From positions 434,001-498,000 of the forward strand of contig NZ_CP019791.1 of the NCBI RefSeq assembly GCF_002007645.1: a stretch of 64,000 nucleotides of DNA, given 5' to 3'. Below are positions 8,110 through 18,384 of this stretch, one piece after another. The DNA comes from Anaerohalosphaera lusitana (GTDB lineage Bacteria > Planctomycetota > Phycisphaerae > Sedimentisphaerales > Anaerohalosphaeraceae). Positions within the stretch are counted from its first letter, which is position 1. Each line of letters opens with the position of its first letter. The position numbers and the translations under genes are program-made. Below the pieces are notes generated by a model. The model made no database searches. It saw only the letters and a program-made list of their open reading frames with translations, and was not told the origin of the DNA.

Positions 8110-9486
8110 TTATATCTTTGTTACCGGTTTGAGTATCTGCCGGATGGTTTCGGCCTGGTTTGGTGTTACGTTTTCGAGTAGCTCTTTGCGGTCGGCCTTG
8201 ATCCATGTAACCGTGTCCGGCATAAGCTGCTGCTGCAGTATCAAGTCCTTATCGTTATTATAGTAGAAGCGAAGCGGGGTGCCATTGCCATGTGTGAAAT
8301 CGACGGCGATGCCGTAAGAAATGTCGGGGTGGTCGTCGGTGGGCAGCTCGACGGGAGGGATCTGGGAAAGCTGGGCCGGGGCGATCCAGCCCTGGGTTGT
8401 GAGAATTTCGAGCATGATCCGGTCGTATTGGCTGTCGAGGAGAAAGCGGGCTGCGGAGGTCAGGAACAGCTCGGGCAGGGTTGCCGGTGAGAGTGTCAAT
8501 TCAGTTTGTTTGCCCTGCAGGCGGCGGGGTCCGGAGAGGTAGGTGAGCGTAAGCTGGTTGAAGTCCTTGAGTTCGAGGGCGGTCTGGCCGGGCCTGCGGT
8601 CGGCGCCGTTCTGATATTGGGATCTCCAGGAGAACGATTCGAGCGAGTCGGCGAATCTGAACTCGTGATGTTCGGAGAGTGATCCTTTTTCCATGGAAAT
8701 CGACATCATGCCCTGGCCGGTGACGGTGGCGGTTGGTTGTTGTGACTCATAGTCGAATGACATTACAGAAAAGCCGCGGATGTTTTTGAGCTTGGCGTCT
8801 TCGGGTTGAGAAATGCGGTAGATGCTGTCGAGGCTGGGGCCCAGGTCGGTGAGAAGGAGCCTGTGCAGGCCGGATTCGCGGATCTGCGAGATGAATTGCT
8901 CGCCCTGCCGAACATTTTCGGGAGCAGTGTACTTTGCGGACTGGATAAGTTTATTGAAAAGGTCCGTAGCGACCTTGGGCTGAGCGATGGCCTCGATGGT
9001 GAGGGTCAGGCTGCGATTGGAGGGCAGGGATGCGGCGGCGATGATGGTATCGGGAGAGCGGCCAGAAGTGGAAAGCTGCGCCCAGGCGAAATCGAGTGAG
9101 CCGACGGTGATGGTGCCCTTTTCTGTAATGTTGCCGGGATCAGGACCAAGTTTGTTTTGTAATCTTTGGGAAGCCGACAGGTCACCGGCTGCGAGGGCAT
9201 AGGTCCAGTGTGCCATTGTGTCAATTTTGTTGCCCATGCGGATGCCTGCGAGCGTTTCGAATCTGTTGGTTTCGGGGTCGAACTGCCATTTATATGGGCT
9301 CTGCCATGCGCGGCCCTTTGGTAGAGATACCGAGAGGCCGGACTGGAAAAGCGGAATTGGGTCAGTCAGGCGTATTTTGTTTGTCGAGACAGTCACGACG
9401 GAAGCGAGGATCAGCCCGATGATGAACAGGGCAAGCATTGCGATCTGTGAAACTGCCGTCTTTTTTTGTCCGTGATCTGTAAACAT
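8110..9486 (-). CDS. Membrane-anchored protein of unknown function
   Basis: About 458 residues with a single hydrophobic segment near the N-terminus (IAMLALFIIGLILASVVTVS), so probably a signal-anchored extracytoplasmic protein. I do not recognise the remainder: mixed alpha/beta composition, no cysteine motif, no repeats, and no catalytic signature visible. The frame stays open upstream to 9732, but that extension would overlap the start of the divergent PilZ gene and adds a basic, non-signal-like sequence. I therefore prefer the ATG at 9486 (9498 also possible); neither has a clear Shine-Dalgarno. It ends 28 bases before trxB starts on the same strand. Confidence 0.6.
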   Translation of the reverse strand: MFTDHGQKKTAVSQIAMLALFIIGLILASVVTVSTNKIRLTDPIPLFQSGLSVSLPKGRAWQSPYKWQFDPETNRFETLAGIRMGNKIDTMAHWTYALAAGDLSASQRLQNKLGPDPGNITEKGTITVGSLDFAWAQLSTSGRSPDTIIAAASLPSNRSLTLTIEAIAQPKVATDLFNKLIQSAKYTAPENVRQGEQFISQIRESGLHRLLLTDLGPSLDSIYRISQPEDAKLKNIRGFSVMSFDYESQQPTATVTGQGMMSISMEKGSLSEHHEFRFADSLESFSWRSQYQNGADRRPGQTALELKDFNQLTLTYLSGPRRLQGKQTELTLSPATLPELFLTSAARFLLDSQYDRIMLEILTTQGWIAPAQLSQIPPVELPTDDHPDISYGIAVDFTHGNGTPLRFYYNNDKDLILQQQLMPDTVTWIKADRKELLENVTPNQAETIRQILKPVTKI

Positions 9487-9730
9487 TTGACAAATCATAC
9501 GTTGAAAACTGCGTTTTTGCAATAGGGACTTGTGAAATCGGAACGGAGGGGAAGTTTTGGTGAGGAGAATCACAGTTTGAGTTAAGAATCGGCTAACTTT
9601 TGGTCGATTCTGAAAGAGGTGCACTGGGTATTTTCCCGGCTGAATTAAAAACCGCAACTTGACTTGCCCCTGCATCAACTGTTTTGTAAATTTTTCAATG
9701 CAAACTAAACAGAATTGGAACGGGGGAACC

Positions 9731-10516
9731 ATGAATAGCAGTGAAATCCTGACCAGCGATGAGCTTATGGACGTGCTCGCACAGGCGGCAGAGGACCAGC
9801 GCGAGGCGACGATGAGCTATTTAAGCGGCGGTAAATGGCATGTGCTCGAGGTTCGGCTGTGCTTTTGCAGCAGCGAGGTTCTGCATGTCGAGGCGGCTGA
9901 GCGCAGTAATTCGGTAGCTTATATCCAGATTGATCAGCCCGTTGGGATCTCTTTTGAGAAGGATTTTTGCAAATACGTTTTTGAGACGTCTGTGGCGGGA
10001 TATCAGACGGGAATAAACAGCGGTCTGGCGGGTCGTGCGATACTTTTGAGGCCCGACCGGGTGGAAAAACTGCAGCGGAGAGCTTATTATCGGGCCCAGG
10101 TTCCTGCTGATATGCGTGTGAAGGCGTTATTCTGGCATCGTGGATATACGAACAATGATGTTGAGATACCTGCGGAGAATTACTGGGAGGGGCATATGCT
10201 TGATCTGTCGGCGGGAGGTACGCTGATCGAAGTGGATGAGCGACTGAGGGACAATTTCAAAGAGGGGCAGCTTGTGGGGGTTCAGTTTACGCCCAAACCT
10301 TACGCTAAACCTTTCTTGCTGGAGGGGCTTTTGCGACATATTGGCGAAGAATGGAATGGACAGGTGCGCCTTGGTGTGGAGTTTCTGGGCCTGGAGGCCA
10401 GTGCAGAGGGTCGCGAGACGCTTAGACGGCTGGTTGAGGTTGTAGAGGAGTATCGCGAGGCCGAGAATGCACAGGAGTGCGGGCCGGTCGTTGCGGGGGA
10501 TGAAACGGCTGTCTAG
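9731..10516 (+). CDS. PilZ domain protein with YcgR-like N-terminal domain
   Basis: The 261-residue protein has a C-terminal PilZ domain of the c-di-GMP receptor type. RRAYYR supplies the RxxxR loop at the domain entrance, and DLSAGGTLIEV supplies the D-x-S-x-x-G strand; together these bind cyclic di-GMP in the family. The N-terminal 110 residues resemble the YcgR/PilZN partner domain. A cytoplasmic second-messenger effector is the natural reading; the target (motility, adhesion or exopolysaccharide) is unknown. The start at 9731 has GGGGG six bases upstream; an in-frame start at 9659 would extend into the promoter region. A TTGACT at 9659-9664 could be a -35 element, but the -10 is weak. Confidence 0.85.
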   Translation: MNSSEILTSDELMDVLAQAAEDQREATMSYLSGGKWHVLEVRLCFCSSEVLHVEAAERSNSVAYIQIDQPVGISFEKDFCKYVFETSVAGYQTGINSGLAGRAILLRPDRVEKLQRRAYYRAQVPADMRVKALFWHRGYTNNDVEIPAENYWEGHMLDLSAGGTLIEVDERLRDNFKEGQLVGVQFTPKPYAKPFLLEGLLRHIGEEWNGQVRLGVEFLGLEASAEGRETLRRLVEVVEEYREAENAQECGPVVAGDETAV

Positions 10517-10694
10517 CAGACGCTTCAGGAAGCATAACCTGATATGATCCTAAGAATACCGGCGAGGAAGGACTTTGCCCCCCCCTGCCGGTGGATATTT
10601 CCTGATTGCGATGGCGTGTTCGGTGCGCAAAAACGCCACTGATTATCGGACCATGCAAGCACCATGCCCTATGCTGCGGCCTGGTACGGAGACG

Positions 10695-11633
10695 CTAGTT
10701 CTGTTCGTCTCGGGAGAGGCCGAGGATCTCGGTCAGGCGGTCGAATTCATCCAGGGAATAGAAATCGATCGTTATCTTGCCGCGTTCGCCCTTCTTGCGG
10801 GCCTTGATGCTGACTTTGGTGCCGAGGACGCTGCGCAGTTGCTTTTCGAGGTCTGTTATATGGGCGGGCTTTTCGGATTTTTCGGGCTTGGGCTTATCGC
10901 CTTCCAGGTGCTTGCGGACGAGGCGTTCGACTTCGCGGACGCTGAGCCGCCCTGCCAGGGCTCGGTTTGCGAGCTTGCGGCGGAGTTCGTCGGTCGGGAG
11001 CGAAAGGATAGCTCGGGCATGGCCCATGGATAGCTGGCCGTTGACGAGCATTTCATGTATCTCTTTCGGTAAGTCCAGCAGGCGCAAGTGGTTAGCGATC
11101 ACAGAGCGGTTTTCACCGAGGCGTTCGGCTGCCTGGGACTGGGTGAGGTTGAATGAGGCGATGTATCGCTGGTACGCATGGGCGCGTTCAATGGGGTTGA
11201 GGTCGCTGCGGTGGATGTTTTCTACGAGGGCGATCTCGAGCATTTCTTCGTCGGTGACGTCACGGACGATGGCGGGTATTTCTTCGAGTTCAGCCATCTG
11301 GGAGGCGCGAAGGCGGCGTTCTCCTGCGATGAGCTCGAAATGGCCGTTGTTTTTGCGAAGAAGAATGGGCTGTATAACGCCGTTGGCCTTGATGGAGGAA
11401 GCAAGCTCGGCAAGTTGCTCTTCGTCCCAGACGGTGCGAGGCTGGTAGGGATTGGCCTTTATGCGGCCAAGTGATACCTTCTGAACTGATTCGCCAGCAG
11501 GTTTATCGGGCTCAGCGGGCGTTATAGGACCAACGGCAGGGTTGCTCTTTTGCTGTTTTGTGGTGCTTACGGGACCGCCGAGGAGCGAGTCAAGTCCCCT
11601 GCCGAGACGTTTTTGCGGTGCTTTTTTTGCCAT
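10695..11633 (-). CDS. parB: Chromosome partitioning protein ParB/Spo0J
   Basis: ParB binds parS DNA, spreads as a CTP-dependent clamp and organises the origin region for segregation. The 312-residue protein has the N-terminal basic leader (KRLGRGLDSLLGG) that contacts ParA in the family, the CTP-binding GERRLRA at 104-110, the ENIHRSDLNPIE segment, a helix-turn-helix at about 164-186 and a C-terminal dimerisation region. Its upstream non-coding region carries two parS sites. Unusually, no parA gene is adjacent: the 1.25 kb upstream is non-coding and the next gene is unrelated. It is convergent with the PilZ gene. Confidence 0.94.
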   Translation of the reverse strand: MAKKAPQKRLGRGLDSLLGGPVSTTKQQKSNPAVGPITPAEPDKPAGESVQKVSLGRIKANPYQPRTVWDEEQLAELASSIKANGVIQPILLRKNNGHFELIAGERRLRASQMAELEEIPAIVRDVTDEEMLEIALVENIHRSDLNPIERAHAYQRYIASFNLTQSQAAERLGENRSVIANHLRLLDLPKEIHEMLVNGQLSMGHARAILSLPTDELRRKLANRALAGRLSVREVERLVRKHLEGDKPKPEKSEKPAHITDLEKQLRSVLGTKVSIKARKKGERGKITIDFYSLDEFDRLTEILGLSRDEQN

Positions 11634-11738
11634 TTGCTCTTCCCCTTAATATGTATTGCCTTATGTATAGGTTATTTGCTGAAAGCTTTTTTACCACATA
11701 AACGCCCTACCAGCCAGTGAAAACAGCGGATAATGTTC

Positions 11739-11754
11739 TGTTTCACGTGAAACA
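11739..11754. promoter_or_regulatory. parS site 1
   Basis: TGTTTCACGTGAAACA, an exact 16-base palindromic match to the bacterial parS consensus, 105 bases upstream of the parB start codon. Confidence 0.93.
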
Positions 11755-11806
11755 TTCTTTGGCAGCTTTTCGGACTCCGGACGGTAGGTCGGTGAAACTT
11801 TAAAAG

Positions 11807-11825
11807 CGTGATTATTCTAATCACG
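11807..11825. repeat. Perfect inverted repeat between the parS sites
   Basis: CGTGATTA and TAATCACG flank a three-base centre (TTC). The repeat is nearly midway between the two parS sites and could be an operator for parB or an accessory protein site. Function unproven. Confidence 0.5.
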
Positions 11826-11848
11826 ATATTGTCATTTTGAAGCCAGTG

Positions 11849-11864
11849 TGTTCCACGTGAAACA
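11849..11864. promoter_or_regulatory. parS site 2
   Basis: TGTTCCACGTGAAACA, matching the TGTTNCACGTGAAACA consensus, 110 bases from the first site and in the same register. Confidence 0.9.
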
Positions 11865-12428
11865 TCAGGAATGCCAATTGCTAAAATTTACCACTGAATG
11901 AACGTACATCTCAACCTGGCCCTCATGAATATGATGAGTTCTTATACCGCGCAACGATGGCGATCGACTCGTCATATCTGTCGGCGGCCCGCGTATTAAC
12001 ATCACCTTCTGGATGGCGAGCAGCAGACGAAGAATCAAAGCTTATTAGATGGTAAGACCTCGCCAGGATAAGCTTGCAAGAATGTCGGCTGAAAATTTTG
12101 CATTGAATGATAGAGGCTGATCTCGATAGTTGAAGGTCGATCTAGTAGTGGAGATTTGCAAATCTGATCGAGGAGCTTCAGAAAAACGTGGAGATATTGA
12201 AAGCAACGCAAAACGAATAGCAGGGGGTTAGATTCAGGGCTAATACATGCGGATACGGAACTGCTGTCGAAGCAGAATTTAAAACTCAGCACAAAAGTTG
12301 TTAATATGGCAAGTTTGGTAGTTATATATCATACATGTGTTTGTGCGGATGTAAATTGCGACTCTATTTTTATTGAGAGGCCGGGTTATTTGTGTTAATT
12401 AGCGTGCCCTTATCGGACAGTGCTGCCA

Positions 12429-12458
12429 AGAGGCCACATAAGTGCCTCTGTCACAGAG
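12429..12458. repeat. Overlapping, mutually exclusive hairpins
   Basis: AGAGGC (12429-12434) pairs with GCCTCT (12444-12449), while CTCTG (12446-12450) pairs with CAGAG (12454-12458). The two stems share bases and cannot form together. There is no nearby gene start to attach them to. Confidence 0.3.
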
Positions 12459-12803
12459 ACTTACAGAGGGAGGCGACATTTACTAACAGGTAAAAACTGC
12501 GGTTAAATTTGCCTGATTTGGCTGTAAGTTGGAGGCTTGGCCGCTAAATGACCATTGCAGGCCTTGATCTAATATATTATACCCAGATACAACCAGGTAG
12601 CTGGTGGGGAAAGTTTAATTAGGCAGGTGCAAATTTAATGGTGCCTGTCCCGAATTAATAGATGGTGATATACATGGTGCGGGATCAATTGGTCTTTTAT
12701 GCGGGTGATTCTGCTGCTGCGTCAGGTCGGTTAGTCAGTGTAACATAGCGATGTCATTCGTACGTTGGTTTGCTGCTGGTCATTATTACATCGCGCAGAA
12801 AAA

Positions 12804-12841
12804 AGGGACAGGTGGTTGGTGTTTAACCGGTGCCTGTCCCT
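12804..12841 (-). terminator. Intrinsic terminator downstream of the HtrA-like paralogue
   Basis: AGGGACAGG and CCTGTCCCT form a nine-base stem. On the minus strand the stem is followed by six T residues, 46 bases after the stop codon of the 12887-14380 gene. Confidence 0.8.
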
Positions 12842-12886
12842 ATTTTGTGTTGGGCTGGTTTTCTGCTGCTTGCAGCTTATGTTATG

Positions 12887-14363
12887 TCAGTTGACATTCT
12901 GTTGCTGGGTGACGCCGAATCTCTGGGCGATCATCATGTCGGCTGTTTTTGCCTGATCGCGCGGGATGACGACTGTGGGGTTGTCCTGTTCAAATTCGAT
13001 AACGTCGTGCTGGGCGTCGGGGTTGAGTTGGAACGCTGAGACGAAGTCCTGCATCGACTCGATCGTCCTGCCGTTGACGGATTTGACGATCTTGCCGCGT
13101 AGGTCGTGATAGCCGAGGTTGACCTGGTGGGGCAGGACGAAGCTGAGCATGATGACATCCTGGCGATCTTCGGTAGGTGAGAAAGCCGTGTCGCGGTAGT
13201 AGTTGTAAATGTGCGGTGTGATCTTGCCCGCAAAGTCGTCGCCCCACATCTGCATGTACGGGCGGGTGAGTTTCTGGAAGACGAATCCTGCGGTTACGAA
13301 GTACTCTGGCTGCATGCCGTACTCATAGTAGGGAACGAGCATGTCCTGGGCGGTGAATTTTTCGGCAGGAGCGCTGAGCGTGATCTTCTTGCCATCACGC
13401 CAGAGGGTGAATTCGATGTTGTCGCCAACCGGGGTTTCGGCAAAAATCTGTGCCATCTGGATGCGTCCGTAGGTAGGGTGTTCGTATCGGCCGTAGGCGT
13501 TCATCGCGAGGCCGTTGATGGCGAGAATCACATCACCCTGTTCGAGGGTGTCGCTGCCTGTGCCGAGGGTGTAGACGTCGTTGACGTAGACGCCGTTGTC
13601 TTCACCGTCGGGCATGTCGAGATAGTTTCGCATGGCGGGATCGATAAGTTTTGTAATGGAGAAACCGACCGAGCCGAAGCCTTTGTATTCGCCGTCTCGT
13701 GCGTCCGCAAGGAAGCGGTCGATGATCTGTGTTGGGATGACGCCGGTTTCTTTGGAGTCGCCGTCGGACCAGCACGCCAGGCCGACAGGTTTTTCGTCGA
13801 GACAATAGAGTCTGCCGCGGGAGTCCGTGTTGGACGTGTTGCCGATGATGTAGTTGAGCATCGATGTGTAGGATGCGGGGGCCTTGTAGACGTCTGCGCG
13901 GTCGATGTAGCCGCGGCCTGTTTTGTGTCGTCCGCCGGCGGTTAGCCAGTGGGAGCTTACGGATGCGCCTTTTGCGTAATCGTTGGAGAAGGTCACTGGC
14001 GTTAACGGTGCGTCCATCTCTTCCCTGTCGAGTTCGAGCAGGGCGAGGTCGATCTCGTAATCTACAACCTTGACGGTTGCTGGTACAAATTCGTTACGGC
14101 CGTGCAGACGTGCCTTGATGTGTGCAGTGTCGGTGACGTTCCATGCGGTCGTGAGGACCTCGTATGGACCGACAGCGCATGCGTAGCCGTAGCTGCTGGA
14201 CATCGTCGCTTTTTTCCAGGGCTGCATGTTTTCGTATGCGCTGGATGTTATCTCAAGAAACAGAAGCGACTTCTCGATGCCTTCTGCTGCATCCTCAGAG
14301 GTATTCGGCTGTGCGAGCAGTGTTGACTGGATGAGCAGCAGGGCGGCTATGATTGTAAGTACT

Positions 14364-14380
<17 letters not shown>
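12887..14380 (-). CDS. Secreted HtrA-like protein lacking the catalytic residues (pseudoprotease)
   Basis: The 497-residue product has a signal peptide (MKLNHKVLTIIAALLLIQST, ending LLAQ) and the same trypsin-like plus PDZ layout as its neighbour at 14364-15872. The active site has decayed. The His position of the NAHNV motif reads TTAWNV (Asn81). Asp111 remains in YEIDLALL. The serine motif GNSGGPV is replaced around 181-190 by NTSNTDSRGR. A protease function is therefore unlikely; a scaffold, inhibitor or peptide-binding partner is more plausible (inference). GGAGG lies five bases before the ATG at 14380, which itself lies inside the end of the upstream gene, suggesting translational coupling. 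A terminator follows at 12804-12841. Confidence 0.82.
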
Positions 14381-15872
<1,492 letters not shown>

Positions 15873-15926
15873 GAAATGCTCTCCAAAAACAATAAAGCGA
15901 ATCTTTTAGCCAGTATGTACGAGCAG

Positions 15927-15953
15927 GCAGAGATCCCGTTACGGAATCTCTGC
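15927..15953. other. Intercistronic hairpin between dsbD and the HtrA-like gene
   Basis: GCAGAGAT and ATCTCTGC enclose a short inner CCG/CGG stem, a strong hairpin without a T run on either strand. It may be an RNA-processing or partial attenuation site within the operon rather than a full terminator. Confidence 0.5.
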
Positions 15954-15976
15954 AAATTATCGTGGGATTTTTCGGG

Positions 15977-17923
15977 TTAGAGGCCTTCGAGGATTTCGGT
16001 CAGTTCGGACTTGTCGAATATGCCGAACAGGTCGATCTTTTCGCCATCGGGCAGGAGTACGAGAGTCATCGGGACGAAGCCGCGGCTGTAACCGTAAGTA
16101 CTTTTAAGACCGATAGTTGCGGGCATGTCGCTGGTCGTCGTATCGCCGAGGATCGGTAGTACGCCCTTTTTATTGATCAGTTTTGCTACCTCTGGGTCCT
16201 TGTAGACCTGCTTGTTGACGACCTTGCAGTTGGAACACCAGTCGGCGGTGAATTTGATGAGGACGGGTTGGCCGTCTTCGAGTGCGGAATCGATCTTTGC
16301 CTGGTCGTATTCCTGCCATTCAACGATGGATTTGGTCTGGGGGAGGAATATGAAGGCGAAAATGACCGCGAGGGCGACGGCGGCAATCCTTATTATGTAC
16401 TTTTTGGTTTTAGGGGTGCTATAAGAGACCCATGAGCCCCACATCCAGACGGCGAAGCTGAGAACGACCGCGTATTTCAGTACTGATATCAGCATTTCCT
16501 TGGGCAGGGCGGGGAGCATGAGTTTTACTGCGATGAAGATGAGCAGGAAGCCGACTGCCTTTTTGAAGTAGTCCATCCAGTTGCCGGGCTTTGGTATGCG
16601 GTCCAGCAGGGCGGGGAACAGGATCAGCAGGGCGTATGGGACGGCCATGCCGATACCCATCAGGAGGAACGTAAGTATATTAATAGCAATGGTTTGCGTC
16701 TGAGTCCAGACGAGGACGAAGGCGAGTATCGCACCTGTACAGGGGATTGAGAGGACGGCTGCCAGGAAGCCCATGCCGATCGAGCCTGCGAAGCCTGAAC
16801 CCGAGGAGGATTTCTGACTTACCGATGCTGGGAGGCCTATCTGGAAGAGGTCAAACATGAACAGGCCGAAGACGATCATGGCAAGGAACACGGTCGCGGT
16901 GACTGCGGGGTAGCGAAGGTAGTCGCTCATGGAGATGACCGTGCCGGTTGCGAGCTGGATAATGGCAGAAAATGCGGCAAAAGCAACGAAAAACAGGACA
17001 ATTCCGCCGCAAAACGCCGCTCCAAGGGCTAGTCTGCGGGAAGGATGTTCCTTTGCCTGCTGTATTAGTCTCATGATGATGATGGGGATTATGGGCAGGA
17101 CGCAGGGCATGATGTTGAAGCTCATGCCGCCGAGCAGGGCGAGCAGGAGCATGATGGGCAGGGAATAATTTGTTTCGAGCGCGCCTTTTTTGTCCGGCTT
17201 GGCGGTTTGATCCTTTTCGAGGGCGGCTTTTTCGGTTTCTTCGCCGGAGGGGGCAGCTTCGTCGGTGTCGGGTTCGGCAGCGGCGGCGTCTTCGTCGTCG
17301 TCCTCGTCTTCAGCTTCATCGGCGGGCTGAGCGGCTTTTTCGCCGGATCCTTTTGGGGATGCGACGGGCTTTTCGAGGGTTGCCGGGTCGGTGCCCTTGA
17401 CCTCTATCTCCTTGAAGGTGCTGAGGTTAGCGAAATCTATCTCGATCTTTTCCTGGTATTCGAAGGGTCGGAAGCATATGTCGGAGGTGCATGCCTGGCC
17501 GGCGATCTTTACGGTGATCTCCTTTTTGCCCTCGGGGAGCGCAGCGGCCGGGATGAATGTCTTAAAATTGCCTACGTAAACGGGGACGTTTTTCTGCAGG
17601 CCCGCATCGTAGAAGGACTTGGCAGGGGGCATTACTGCTGGGGCGAACTCCGCGCCGGGTGCGGAGGCGGAAACTTCCAGGATGATCCCGGCGGGGGAGT
17701 TTTCTTTTTCGGCGTAATAGTGCAGGTCCTCGCTGCCCTTGAATTCGACGGCGATGCCTGGTACTTCGCCGAAGACGGCTGGGTATATGGTGGCGTTGGA
17801 GAATTCGCCTTCACCTTGAGCTACTGTAAGGGTCTTTTGTACCGGAAACGCGTTCTGTGCGAGCAGCAGCAGACACAGCATCAATGCGTAAACGGAGAGC
17901 AGTGGAGAGTGTTTTCTGGACAT
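15977..17923 (-). CDS. dsbD: DsbD-type thiol:disulfide interchange protein
   Basis: DsbD moves electrons from cytoplasmic thioredoxin across the membrane to reduce periplasmic disulfides. The 648-residue protein has all three parts. After a signal peptide comes an N-terminal immunoglobulin-like domain with the cysteine pair Cys145 and Cys150 (ACTSDIC). Next are eight or so hydrophobic segments from about 253 to 525, including PCVLPIIP and SIPCTGAIL, which carry the membrane cysteines. A C-terminal thioredoxin domain has WCSNCK (Cys563 and Cys566). Between the first two parts lies an unusual highly acidic linker (about 201-235). GAGGA precedes the ATG. It leads the operon containing the two HtrA-like proteins. 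Confidence 0.93.
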   Translation of the reverse strand: MSRKHSPLLSVYALMLCLLLLAQNAFPVQKTLTVAQGEGEFSNATIYPAVFGEVPGIAVEFKGSEDLHYYAEKENSPAGIILEVSASAPGAEFAPAVMPPAKSFYDAGLQKNVPVYVGNFKTFIPAAALPEGKKEITVKIAGQACTSDICFRPFEYQEKIEIDFANLSTFKEIEVKGTDPATLEKPVASPKGSGEKAAQPADEAEDEDDDEDAAAAEPDTDEAAPSGEETEKAALEKDQTAKPDKKGALETNYSLPIMLLLALLGGMSFNIMPCVLPIIPIIIMRLIQQAKEHPSRRLALGAAFCGGIVLFFVAFAAFSAIIQLATGTVISMSDYLRYPAVTATVFLAMIVFGLFMFDLFQIGLPASVSQKSSSGSGFAGSIGMGFLAAVLSIPCTGAILAFVLVWTQTQTIAINILTFLLMGIGMAVPYALLILFPALLDRIPKPGNWMDYFKKAVGFLLIFIAVKLMLPALPKEMLISVLKYAVVLSFAVWMWGSWVSYSTPKTKKYIIRIAAVALAVIFAFIFLPQTKSIVEWQEYDQAKIDSALEDGQPVLIKFTADWCSNCKVVNKQVYKDPEVAKLINKKGVLPILGDTTTSDMPATIGLKSTYGYSRGFVPMTLVLLPDGEKIDLFGIFDKSELTEILEGL

Positions 17924-18384
17924 TTTTTTGATCCTCTTAGATTCGGTTTTGCACGTTGATTTGGCTGATATACGGTATGACGATTATCAGCGTTCGACTT
18001 TTTCATAAAGAGGGCTGGTTTTGTTCGCGATCTAGACAAAACTTTTCGGCGATTATTTTCGAGCGATTTCAAAGGCGTTTTTGATAACAGCCGTAAGAGG
18101 CCGGCCGGTCAGTATAAACAGGTATGGATAGTTTAAGCTGTCGTGGATGAATCGCAATGAGATTCTGATATTTTGGAAGGGTGAAATGACTGAGTTTTTG
18201 AGCTTGACGCGCGGGTGGGGAATGGTATTATTGAGGATATAGCGGAAAGGCAATTTTGTGTTGCGGCAGTTACGGTGGGAGTTATGACCGAAAAGCTGCT
18301 TTCCGTTTTTAAGGTCGCACCAGGGTACGGGTCCCGACGGCTTGTATCTAACGATGTTGGTCAGATTGCTCAGGAGGCGTTGCG
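17924..18384. other. Divergent intergenic region between dsbD and the GH130 gene
   Basis: About 460 bases. It holds a promoter candidate for the GH130 gene (18204-18231) and presumably the dsbD promoter. A GGCCGGCC palindrome near 18103 has no further context. Two short ORFs crossing it on opposite strands show no family features. Confidence 0.5.
18204..18231 (+). promoter_or_regulatory. Candidate sigma-70-type promoter for the GH130 gene
   Basis: TTGACG and TATTAT are separated by 16 bases, about 155 bases upstream of the start codon. The motif match is good but unproven. Confidence 0.45.

Larger units (their letters stand above)
11634..12886. other. 1.25-kb non-coding region with parS sites
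   Basis: This is the longest gene-free stretch of the window and is noticeably more AT-rich than its surroundings. It contains two parS sites, an eight-base inverted repeat between them, overlapping hairpins near 12429-12458, and a strong minus-strand terminator at 12804-12841. The motif GTGCCTGTCCC occurs at 12641 and 12830 and in inverted form at 12805. I looked for DnaA boxes (TTATCCACA) and saw no convincing match. The small minus-strand ORF at 12035-12292 has no family features and is probably chance. Confidence 0.6.

Noticed and set aside
12035-12292. An 85-codon ORF in the parS-side non-coding region
   Set aside because: No recognisable family, no Shine-Dalgarno and AT-rich composition unlike neighbouring genes.
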